Source of the DNA: Emcibacter sp.
Lineage (GTDB): Bacteria; Pseudomonadota; Alphaproteobacteria; Sphingomonadales; Emcibacteraceae
Direction of reading: 5' to 3'
Assembly (NCBI GenBank): GCA_027019205.1
Contig: JALUWZ010000186.1
Coordinates: 1-6,130 of the forward strand
Length of the DNA stretch: 6,130 nt
Of this stretch, positions 1 through 5,930 are shown piece after piece. The notes under the pieces were generated by a model. That model saw only the letters and a program-made list of their open reading frames with translations. It was not told where the DNA came from and did no database searches. The position numbers and the translations under genes are program-made. Numbering within the stretch: position 1 is the first letter of the stretch; each line of letters starts with the position of its first letter.

Positions 1-645
1 GGCGGCCACGGCCCGCCGCATCATTTTTTCGAACCACCAGATTCCGGTGAAGGCCATAAAGAGGGCGATCACAATGCTGACCTGCCAGCCGGCAAATTGC
101 GTGGTGCCGAGATAGGACATCGGCAGAAAATTCTGGATTTCCACCGATCCCGCCGACGTCATGGTGAAAGTGACCGAGCCAAAGGCCAGCGCCGCCGGAA
201 TGAAGCGCCGGGGCAGATTGGCCTGCTTGAACAGGCTGAGCGCCATCGGAAATACCGAGAAGGCGACGACAAAAACACTCACCCCCCCGTAAGTCAGAAT
301 GGCACAGGCAAGGACCACCGCCAGCGCCGCATGCCTCATGCCGAGCTTTTGCACGACCCAATAGGCGACGCTGTCGGCGGCACCGCTATCCTCCATCACC
401 TTGCCGAACATGGCGCCGAGCAGAAAAATAATGAACCAGTCCCGGAGAAAGGAGGCAAAGCCGGTCATATAACTGACCGTAAAGCTTGCCCCCCCGTCGG
501 CGGCCATTGGCGGCATAAGAGGCACCCCGCTGCTTACTGCCACCAGAGCCGCACAGAGCGGCGCGGCGATCAGAATATTCATCCCCCTGATGGTAAAAAC
601 AATCAGCAGCAAAAGCCCCAGAAGCAATCCGAAGATACTCAGCAT
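1..645 (-). CDS. GntP-family permease, N-terminal part (cut by window edge)
   Basis: This is an integral inner-membrane permease, probably a proton-coupled carrier for an organic acid or sugar acid; the substrate cannot be read from the sequence. The 215 visible residues are strongly hydrophobic, with likely membrane segments near residues 2-19, 23-43, 68-84, 105-130, 148-165 and 187-205. Stretches such as FLLGAMFGKVMEDSGAA (75-90), LTYGGVSVFVVAFSVFP (117-133) and SAGSVEIQN (164-172) match, from memory, the ion-transporter proteins annotated as GntP-family permeases. The ATG at 645-643 is chosen because AAAGAGGG (minus strand, 657-650) lies just upstream and hydrophobic sequence starts at once. 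Full members are about 430-460 aa, so about half is missing past position 1. It is transcribed divergently from prkA. The family call is from remembered motifs; CitMHS-like or other ion-transporter-superfamily carriers are alternatives. Confidence 0.8.
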   Translation of the reverse strand, partial: MLSIFGLLLGLLLLIVFTIRGMNILIAAPLCAALVAVSSGVPLMPPMAADGGASFTVSYMTGFASFLRDWFIIFLLGAMFGKVMEDSGAADSVAYWVVQKLGMRHAALAVVLACAILTYGGVSVFVVAFSVFPMALSLFKQANLPRRFIPAALAFGSVTFTMTSAGSVEIQNFLPMSYLGTTQFAGWQVSIVIALFMAFTGIWWFEKMMRRAVAA

Positions 646-649
646 GACA

Positions 650-657
650 CCCTCTTT
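650..657 (-). promoter_or_regulatory. Ribosome binding site of the GntP-type permease
   Basis: Read on the minus strand, AAAGAGGG ends four bases before the ATG at 645-643. It is a good purine-rich Shine-Dalgarno match and fixes the permease start. Confidence 0.7.
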
Positions 658-787
658 CCCGTTTTCGTCATGACAGAACCAAATATTGGAAAAAGGCTAT
701 AGCATATATCGGAGCGCAGGTCATGCCCTATGGAAAACTGATTGAATTCCATTGTTATCCTTCACGGAATATGTTACCATATATCCT

Positions 788-829
788 GTTAATATCACCT
801 TAAAGTGAAGGTGCTTGCCTTATATTAAC
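788..829. repeat. Nested inverted repeat A in the divergent region
   Basis: GTTAATAT (788-795) directly followed by CACCTT (796-801) faces AAGGTG (808-813) and ATATTAAC (822-829). All 14 arm bases are perfectly complementary. The right arm differs only by eight extra bases, CTTGCCTT (814-821), between its two blocks. The loop is AAAGTG (802-807). No T-tract follows on either strand, so an intrinsic terminator is unlikely. Lying between two divergent genes, it could be an operator for a dimeric regulator or a cruciform-prone element. The function is inferred; the symmetry is directly visible. Confidence 0.6.
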
Positions 830-874
830 CATATTCTTAATCAAATAATAACCATTGTATTTTACGCTGAAGCT

Positions 875-880
875 TATACT
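875..880 (+). promoter_or_regulatory. Candidate sigma-70 type -10 element upstream of prkA
   Basis: TATACT matches TATAAT at five of six positions and is followed by AT-rich sequence. No good -35 hexamer sits at the usual distance: CCATTG is at 17 bases, and TTGTAT is only 14 bases upstream. If used, transcription would start near 887 and give a leader of about 210 bases containing hairpin B. This is a weak call. Confidence 0.3.
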
Positions 881-919
881 AAAATGATGTCCAACCGTCG
901 CATCAAGATGTGAAATATG

Positions 920-995
920 GGGAGGGAAGTCGCGCATAAAGGTGATTTTCCTTATGGCCAATATGGACACGGCACCTTTACAGCACTTCCCTTCT
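920..995 (+). repeat. Large imperfect hairpin B, possible structured leader or small RNA
   Basis: The outer arms 920-930 (GGGAGGGAAGT) and 985-995 (ACTTCCCTTCT) can form 11 consecutive pairs, two of them G-U. The inner arms TAAAGGTG (937-944) and CACCTTTA (973-980) form eight perfect pairs. They are separated from the outer stem by a 6/4-base internal loop. A short third stem (950-955 with 961-966, one mismatch) closes around the central GGCCA. The two G-U pairs work only in RNA copied from the plus strand; on the opposite strand they become C-A mismatches. No T-run follows, so it is not a simple terminator. It lies 104-179 bases before the prkA start. It could be a 5' leader structure, a separate small RNA or a DNA operator. 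Confidence 0.5.
970..985 (+). promoter_or_regulatory. Candidate sigma-54 (-24/-12) promoter for prkA
   Basis: GG at 971-972 is followed after exactly ten bases by GC at 983-984. The upstream element reads GGCAC as in the consensus TGGCACG-N4-TTGCA. The downstream element reads CAGCA instead of TTGCA, so it is imperfect. It would start transcription near 995. Known context: E. coli yeaGH is reported to be activated under nitrogen starvation through NtrC and sigma-54. I saw no clear NtrC site (TGCACC-N5-GGTGCA) nearby. The site overlaps the right arm of hairpin B, so one of the two readings may be coincidence. Confidence 0.28.
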
Positions 996-1005
996 GACCT
1001 TTGTC

Positions 1006-1030
1006 GGAACAGAATTCGAGCAACCTTTTT
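1006..1030 (+). promoter_or_regulatory. Candidate EcfG-type general stress promoter for prkA
   Basis: GGAAC (1006-1010) is the signature -35 of alphaproteobacterial EcfG/RpoE2 sigma factors. It is followed by TTTT (1027-1030), giving GGAAC-N18-TT, close to the RpoE2-type consensus, but without the preferred GTT in the -10. The site is 69-93 bases upstream of the prkA ATG and on the correct strand. Stress or stationary-phase control would suit this operon. A five-base -35 match alone is not decisive. Confidence 0.35.
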
Positions 1031-1085
1031 CACGCTCTGACATAACCCTGATCTGCTCCGGCATAACTCTTTTGAACCCTGAACC

Positions 1086-1091
1086 AAGGAG
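1086..1091 (+). promoter_or_regulatory. Ribosome binding site of prkA
   Basis: AAGGAG lies seven bases before the ATG at 1099-1101. It decides the start against the in-frame TTG at 1072, which would add nine residues lacking family resemblance and has no comparable site upstream. Confidence 0.85.
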
Positions 1092-1098
1092 CTGTCCA

Positions 1099-3057
1099 AT
1101 GTCCGCCACAGATTCTGCAACAGAAAATATTTTTGATCTCTATTCAAGCCAGTATGACGCCCAGAAAGAAAGCGAGCTTTCCCTGCGCGAATATCTTAAA
1201 GGCTGCCGGGAAGACCCGATGATGTATGTCACGGCGGCAGAACGTATGATCAGCGCCATTGGCGAGCCGGAAATGATCGACACCTCGCGCGATGAGAGGC
1301 TCGGGCGGATATTCATGAACCGCACGATCAAGCATTATAAAGGTTTTGAGGAATTTTTCGGTATGGAGGAAACCATCGAACGGATGGTTGGTTTCTTCAA
1401 ACATGCCTCTCAGGGGCTGGAGGAAAGAAAGCAGATTCTCTATCTGCTGGGTCCCGTGGGTGGCGGCAAATCCTCGCTGGCCGAACAGCTGAAATCACTG
1501 ATGGAGAAGGAGCCGATTTATGTCCTGAAGGCCGGGGATCAGATCAGCCCGATCTTTGAATCACCGCTCGGCCTGTTCAATCCGGAAACCATGGGCGACA
1601 TTTTACAGGATAAATACGGTATTGCCCGCCACCGGCTGACCGGGCTGATCTCGCCCTGGGCCTTGAAAAGGCTTGATGAATTCGGCGGCGATATCTCCAA
1701 ATTCAGCGTGGTCCGGATGCATCCGTCCAAACTGCGCCAGATCTGTATCGCCAAGACCGAACCGGGCGATGAAAATAATCAGGATATTTCCACTCTGGTC
1801 GGCAAGGTTGATATTCGCAAGCTGGAATATTTCTCCCAGGATGATACCGACGCCTACAGCTATAGCGGCGGGCTGAACCGGGCGACCCAGGGGATTCTCG
1901 AATTTGTTGAAATGTTCAAGGCGCCGATCAAGATGCTCCATCCGCTGCTGACCGCAACCCAGGAAAGCAATTATATAGGCACTGAAAATATGGGGGCTAT
2001 CCCTTTTCAGGGCATTATACTTGCCCATTCCAACGAGTCCGAATGGCAGACCTTCAAGAATAACCGCAATAACGAGGCCTTTATCGACCGGGTTTATGTC
2101 ATCAAGGTACCTTACTGCCTGCGTTATGACGAAGAAAATCATATCTATGAGAAACTGCTGAGAAATTCGGAGCTGGACAAGACCCATTGTGCGCCCGGCA
2201 CCCTTGACATGATGGCCCGCTTCAGCATCCTGACCCGGCTGAAAGAGCATGAAAATTCCAACCTCTATTCCAAGATGCGGGTCTATAACGGCGATAACCT
2301 GAAGGATGTCGATCCCAAGGCCAAACCGATGCAGGAATATAAGGATGCCGCCGGGGTTAATGAGGGCATGGACGGAATTTCCACCCGTTTCGCCTTCAAG
2401 GTGCTGGCGGAAACCTTCAATTATGACACCTATGAGGTCGCCGCCGATCCGGTGCATCTGATGTATGTGCTCGAACAGGCCCTGCTGCGCGAACAATTGC
2501 CCGAGGAGACCGAAAAGAAATATCTGACCTTTATCAAGGCCGAACTCGCGCCGCGCTACGCCGAATTTATCGGCAATGAAATTCAGAAGGCCTATCTTGA
2601 ATCCTATGGTGATTTCGGCCAGAATCTGTTTGACCGCTATATCTCCTATGCGGATTCATGGATTGAGGGCCATGATTTCAAGGACCCGGATACCGGACAG
2701 CTGCTTGACGCCAAAATACTCGATCAGGAGCTGTCGCAGATTGAGAAACCGGCGGGTATCTCCAATCCAAAGGATTTCCGTAACGAAGTGGTGAAATTTG
2801 CCCTGCGCGCCCGGGCCAACAATGCCGGTAAAAATCCAAAATGGACCTCTTATGAAAAACTGCGGCAGGTGATCGAAAAACGTATGTTCAGCAGTGTCGA
2901 GGACCTGCTGCCGGTGATCAGTTTCGGCTCCAAGAAAGACAAGGATACCGAAAGCAAACATCATGACTTTGTCTCGCGCCTGACTGAACGCGGCTATAGC
3001 GAACGGCAGGTTCACCGGCTGGTCGAATGGTATATGCGGGTCAACAAGGCAGGCTAG
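1099..3057 (+). CDS. prkA: PrkA/YeaG-family AAA+ ATPase (serine kinase or protease)
   Basis: This is a cytosolic AAA+ protein of 652 aa; E. coli YeaG is about 644 aa, so it is full length. The N-terminal half is the PrkA AAA domain. Walker A is GPVGGGKS (118-125, Lys124) and the Walker-B-like segment is GILEFVEM (265-272). ATQESNYIGTE spans 286-296, a sensor-like Asn312 lies in ILAHSNESEW, and the probable arginine finger is Arg331 in NEAFIDRV. The C-terminal part, roughly 420-645, is the PrkA-specific domain with a kinase-like description. Published work on homologues disagrees: B. subtilis PrkA and E. coli YeaG were described as Ser/Thr kinases, and B. subtilis PrkA later as an ATP-dependent Lon-like protease. 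The sequence alone does not settle this. It is the first gene of the operon and ends 12 bases before the yeaH homologue, which suggests co-expression and a shared complex. No frameshift or missing nucleotide-binding residue is seen. Confidence 0.97.
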   Translation: MSATDSATENIFDLYSSQYDAQKESELSLREYLKGCREDPMMYVTAAERMISAIGEPEMIDTSRDERLGRIFMNRTIKHYKGFEEFFGMEETIERMVGFFKHASQGLEERKQILYLLGPVGGGKSSLAEQLKSLMEKEPIYVLKAGDQISPIFESPLGLFNPETMGDILQDKYGIARHRLTGLISPWALKRLDEFGGDISKFSVVRMHPSKLRQICIAKTEPGDENNQDISTLVGKVDIRKLEYFSQDDTDAYSYSGGLNRATQGILEFVEMFKAPIKMLHPLLTATQESNYIGTENMGAIPFQGIILAHSNESEWQTFKNNRNNEAFIDRVYVIKVPYCLRYDEENHIYEKLLRNSELDKTHCAPGTLDMMARFSILTRLKEHENSNLYSKMRVYNGDNLKDVDPKAKPMQEYKDAAGVNEGMDGISTRFAFKVLAETFNYDTYEVAADPVHLMYVLEQALLREQLPEETEKKYLTFIKAELAPRYAEFIGNEIQKAYLESYGDFGQNLFDRYISYADSWIEGHDFKDPDTGQLLDAKILDQELSQIEKPAGISNPKDFRNEVVKFALRARANNAGKNPKWTSYEKLRQVIEKRMFSSVEDLLPVISFGSKKDKDTESKHHDFVSRLTERGYSERQVHRLVEWYMRVNKAG

Positions 3058-3061
3058 AAAG
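3056..3061 (+). promoter_or_regulatory. Probable ribosome binding site of the yeaH homologue
   Basis: AGAAAG begins within the prkA stop codon and ends eight bases before the ATG at 3070. It pairs with the UUUCU part of the 16S 3' end rather than the usual CCUCC core. Translation may therefore lean partly on coupling to prkA. An ATG at 3073 follows directly, so the start is uncertain by one codon. Confidence 0.4.
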
Positions 3062-3069
3062 TAAATATC

Positions 3070-4389
3070 ATGATGCATATCATCGACAGAAGACTGAATC
3101 CGAAAGGCAAGAGCCTGTCCAATCGCCAGCGTTTTCTGGGCCGGGCGCGGAAACAGATCAAAAAAGCCGTTGATGAGGCAATCAAAGGCCGCAAGATCAG
3201 CAATACGGATGGCGGAGAACGCATAAAAATCCCCGCCGACGGCCTGGGTGAGCCGCGCTTTGTCGGCGACATGACCAAGGGCATGCGCGACCGGGTCATG
3301 CCGGGGAATAAGGATTTTGTCCCCGGCGACAAGATCAAACGCCCGCCGCCGCAGGGACAGGGACAAGGCGGACGGGAAGGGGCCGAAGACGGCGAAGGCG
3401 AAGACAGTTTCCAGTTCACCCTGACCCGGGATGAATTCCTTGATATATTTTTCGAGGATATGGCCCTGCCCGATTTCATTAAAAAATCGATCAAGGAAGA
3501 AGTTGTCCATGAATATCACCGCGCCGGCTATAACAGGCAAGGCTCGCCGAGCAACCTCAATCTTGAGCTGACCATGCGCAACAGCCTCGCCCGCCGCCTG
3601 TGCCTGCATCGGCCCCGTGATGAGGAAATTGACCAGTTGGAAGAGCAGATTACCGCGCTCCGGGAAAAACCTGCCCCGACGGAGAAAGAGCAGCAAAAAC
3701 TGGTCGCCCTGCTGGAAGAGCTGGAGAAAAAGCAGCGCAAACGCCGCGTAGTCCCCTATATTGACCCGCTTGATGTGCGTTACACCAGCTTTACCGAGAT
3801 CGAAAAGCCCAACACCCATGCGGTAATGTTCTGCCTGATGGATGTTTCAGGCTCCATGGGCGAGACCCACAAGGAACTGGCCAAACGGTTTTTCATGCTG
3901 CTCCACCTGTTTCTGGTCCGGCAATATAGCAAGGTTGACGTGATCTTCATCCGCCATACCCACCTCGCCAGCGAGGTCGATGAGGAAACATTCTTTCATT
4001 CGCGCGAGACCGGCGGCACCATCGTTTCCACCGCCCTTGAGGTGATGCAGAAAATTATCCGCGACCGCTATCCACCTGACGACTGGAATATTTACGCCGC
4101 CCAGGCCTCCGACGGCGATAACCTTAACAGCGATAATGCGCGCTGTCAGCAGATATTGACCCGGGACCTTCTGCCTTTGTGCCAGTATTTTGCCTATGTC
4201 GAGGTCTGGGATACCCATGAGGCAGAAATGTTCCCCGATGACAGCAATGTCACCCGCCTGTGGCAGACCTATGAAACCATCCGCGAAAGTCATCAGAATT
4301 TTGCCGTCAAGAAGGTCACCGGGCCAGAGGATATTTTCCCGGTCCTGCATGATCTTTTTGCCAAAGACAAAACAAGCGAGGCCCGCTAA
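3070..4389 (+). CDS. yeaH: YeaH/DUF444-family protein with VWA (MIDAS) domain
   Basis: This soluble protein of 439 aa is close in length to E. coli YeaH (about 427 aa). The N-terminus IDRRLNPKGKSLSNRQRFL (near residues 5-23) is the family signature. A Pro/Gly/Gln then acidic low-complexity linker covers about 91-112. A charged, likely coiled-coil stretch spans about 183-226. The C-terminal half is a von Willebrand factor A fold with an intact metal-ion-dependent adhesion site: DVSGSMG (258-264), the ETGGT threonine (Thr317) and the aspartate region SDGD (347-350). VWA proteins next to AAA+ ATPases typically act as substrate adaptors (MoxR, RavA/ViaA, chelatases), so it may link PrkA to targets or to SpoVR; that role is inferred. 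It starts 12 bases after prkA and its TAA shares its last base with the spoVR ATG. No molecular activity is established for the family. Confidence 0.96.
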   Translation: MMHIIDRRLNPKGKSLSNRQRFLGRARKQIKKAVDEAIKGRKISNTDGGERIKIPADGLGEPRFVGDMTKGMRDRVMPGNKDFVPGDKIKRPPPQGQGQGGREGAEDGEGEDSFQFTLTRDEFLDIFFEDMALPDFIKKSIKEEVVHEYHRAGYNRQGSPSNLNLELTMRNSLARRLCLHRPRDEEIDQLEEQITALREKPAPTEKEQQKLVALLEELEKKQRKRRVVPYIDPLDVRYTSFTEIEKPNTHAVMFCLMDVSGSMGETHKELAKRFFMLLHLFLVRQYSKVDVIFIRHTHLASEVDEETFFHSRETGGTIVSTALEVMQKIIRDRYPPDDWNIYAAQASDGDNLNSDNARCQQILTRDLLPLCQYFAYVEVWDTHEAEMFPDDSNVTRLWQTYETIRESHQNFAVKKVTGPEDIFPVLHDLFAKDKTSEAR

Positions 4390-4391
4390 TG
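4378..4391 (+). promoter_or_regulatory. Stop-start overlap and RBS coupling yeaH to spoVR
   Basis: TAATG (4387-4391) joins the yeaH stop and the spoVR start, sharing one base. GAGG (4378-4381), inside the last yeaH codons, sits seven bases before the ATG. This favours termination-reinitiation and a fixed ratio of the two products. Confidence 0.7.
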
Positions 4392-5930
4392 AGTGCATCA
4401 AAAAAAGTAAAAACAAAAATGGCTCCCCTGTTCGACGGGGCCGAATGGGATTTTGACAAGGTCAACCGAAGCTTTCAGGCCATCCAGAAAATTGCCCTTG
4501 AGGATCTCGGCCTTAATGTCTATCCGACCCAGATTGAGGTCATCACCTCGGAACAGATGCTTGATGCCTATTCCTCGGTCGGCATGCCGCTGATGTATAA
4601 TCACTGGTCATTTGGCAAGAGTTTTGTCCGCGACGAGGCCAGCTACCGCAAGGGATATAGCGGCCTCGCCTATGAAATTGTCATCAATTCCAACCCGTGC
4701 ATCTGCTATATCATGGAAGAAAATTCCATGACCATGCAGGCCCTTGTCATGGCCCATGCCGCCTTTGGCCATAATCATTTCTTCAAGAATAACCATCTGT
4801 TCAAACAATGGACCGATGCCAATGCCATTCTGGACTATCTGCAATTTGCCCGCACTTATATTGCCAAATGCGAACGGCGTTACGGCGAGCGGGAGGTGGA
4901 AAAAATACTCGATTCCGCCCATGCGCTACAGGGTCAGGGGATTGATAAATTTACCCGCCGCCAGAAGCTTGACATCGCCGCCCAGCGCCAGAAGGAACTG
5001 GAACGCGAAGAATATGAACGGTCCCGATATAGTGAATTATGGCGCACCCTGCCGGAGGTAAAATCGAAAAATACCGATGAAATTGACCTTATCGAGCAGG
5101 AACTGGCGCAAAAGCTTGGCCTGCCGGAATCCAATCTGCTGTATTTTCTCGAAAAGCACAGCCCGGTTCTGGACAGTTGGCAACGGGAAATTCTGCGTAT
5201 CGTGCGGCAGATAGCGCAATATTTCTATCCCCAGCGTCAGACCAAAATGATGAACGAAGGCTGCGCCTGCTTTGTCCATCACACCATCATGAACCGGCTC
5301 TATGACACCGGCCAGATTACCGAAGGGACCATGCTGGAATTCATTGACTTTCACACCCGGGTCATTGCCCAGCCCGATTTTGACAGCCCGCATTTCTCCG
5401 GCATCAACCCCTATGCGCTCGGCTTTGCCATGATGAAGGATATTGAACGGATCTGTGAAAATCCGACCGACGAGGACCGGGAATGGTTTCCGGCGATTGC
5501 CGGTAATAACCAGCCGATGGCGACCCTGCGCGAGGCCTGGGAAAATTACCGCGATGAAAGCTTTATTCTGCAATATCTCAGCCCGAAGCTGATGCGGGAA
5601 TTCCGGCTTTTCAATTTACATGATGACAGCGCGAAACCGCATTTTCTGGTTGATGCCATCCATAATGCCCAGGGGTATCGCGCCGTGCGCTCCGCCCTTG
5701 CCGCGCAATATTCGGTCGCGAGTCTTGATCTCGATATTCAGGTCACCAATGTCGATCTGCATGGTAACCGGTCCATGATACTGAGCCATAATATCACCAA
5801 CGGCATGACGCTGGAAGAAAAACAGGCCCGACAGGTTATCGCCCATATCCGTCGGCTTTGGGGATATGACATAACCCTGAACAGCCTTGATACGCAAAGC
5901 GGCAAGATCATCAAAAGCTATTCGGACTGA
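4389..5930 (+). CDS. spoVR: SpoVR/YcgB-family protein
   Basis: This protein of 513 aa is close to E. coli YcgB (about 510 aa) and longer than B. subtilis SpoVR, whose mutants have defective spore cortex. The biochemical function is unknown. There is no signal peptide or membrane segment, so it is probably cytosolic. Recognisable blocks are YPTQIEVITSEQMLDAYSS with MPLMYNHWSFGK in the first 80 residues, MEENSMTMQ (109-117), the histidine-rich MAHAAFGHNHFF (121-132), NEGCACFVHH (289-298) and a conserved C-terminal domain from about residue 430 (NAQGYRAVR onward). A highly charged segment around 185-225 looks like a flexible or helical insertion. The conserved His/Glu/Asn clusters suggest a metal site, which is inference. 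It is the last gene of the prkA-yeaH-spoVR operon and translationally coupled to yeaH. In this non-sporulating type of bacterium a stress or starvation role is more likely than sporulation. Its 3' end overlaps the convergent membrane-protein gene by 13 bases. Confidence 0.96.
   Translation: MSASKKVKTKMAPLFDGAEWDFDKVNRSFQAIQKIALEDLGLNVYPTQIEVITSEQMLDAYSSVGMPLMYNHWSFGKSFVRDEASYRKGYSGLAYEIVINSNPCICYIMEENSMTMQALVMAHAAFGHNHFFKNNHLFKQWTDANAILDYLQFARTYIAKCERRYGEREVEKILDSAHALQGQGIDKFTRRQKLDIAAQRQKELEREEYERSRYSELWRTLPEVKSKNTDEIDLIEQELAQKLGLPESNLLYFLEKHSPVLDSWQREILRIVRQIAQYFYPQRQTKMMNEGCACFVHHTIMNRLYDTGQITEGTMLEFIDFHTRVIAQPDFDSPHFSGINPYALGFAMMKDIERICENPTDEDREWFPAIAGNNQPMATLREAWENYRDESFILQYLSPKLMREFRLFNLHDDSAKPHFLVDAIHNAQGYRAVRSALAAQYSVASLDLDIQVTNVDLHGNRSMILSHNITNGMTLEEKQARQVIAHIRRLWGYDITLNSLDTQSGKIIKSYSD

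Larger units (their letters stand above)
646..1098. other. Divergent intergenic region between the permease and prkA
   Basis: These 453 bases have no recognised protein gene on either strand. The region is AT-richer than its neighbours, especially 670-900, as expected of a region holding two divergent promoters. It contains two nested inverted repeats (788-829 and 920-995), a TATACT hexamer (875-880), candidate sigma-54 (970-985) and EcfG-type (1006-1030) sites, and an 8-base direct repeat CATATATC (703-710 and 778-785). A minus-strand open frame covering 800-1147 has no family resemblance and starts inside prkA, so it is not called. I see no convincing matched -35/-10 pair for the permease. 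The TATA-like sequence around 696-709 (minus strand) is the best -10 candidate but is weak. Confidence 0.75.

Noticed and set aside
97..702. Plus-strand 201-codon open frame opposite the permease
   Set aside because: It is the antisense shadow of the GntP-type gene: very polar, Arg/His/Gln/Lys-rich with no family resemblance, while the minus strand gives a coherent hydrophobic protein with a good ribosome binding site.
729..753. ATGGAA...TTCCAT short inverted repeat (730-735/747-752)
   Set aside because: Only six pairs with an 11-base loop in AT-rich sequence, a common chance occurrence with no supporting context.
796..813. CACC-N10-GGTG as an NtrC site
   Set aside because: The NtrC consensus needs TGCACC-N5-GGTGCA. 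The spacing here is too long and the outer bases do not match.
788..829. Inverted repeat A as an intrinsic terminator
   Set aside because: There is no U-rich tract after the stem on either strand, and both adjacent genes diverge from this region, so no transcript needs to end here.
1072..1098. Alternative TTG start giving nine extra N-terminal residues to PrkA
   Set aside because: The ATG at 1099 has AAGGAG at an ideal seven-base spacing. The extension has no ribosome binding site and would bury that AAGGAG inside the coding sequence.
800..1147. Minus-strand 115-codon open frame covering much of the divergent region
   Set aside because: It starts inside the prkA coding sequence, reads through the prkA ribosome binding site and hairpin B, and its product shows no recognisable domain. 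The base composition is that of intergenic DNA.
1603..2496. Long minus-strand open frame (297 codons) inside prkA
   Set aside because: It is an antisense shadow caused by codon bias in prkA, which is intact and carries all the expected AAA+ motifs in the plus frame.
2656..3819. Minus-strand 387-codon open frame spanning the prkA-yeaH junction
   Set aside because: It crosses the boundary of two well-supported plus-strand genes, and its translation has no known family pattern.
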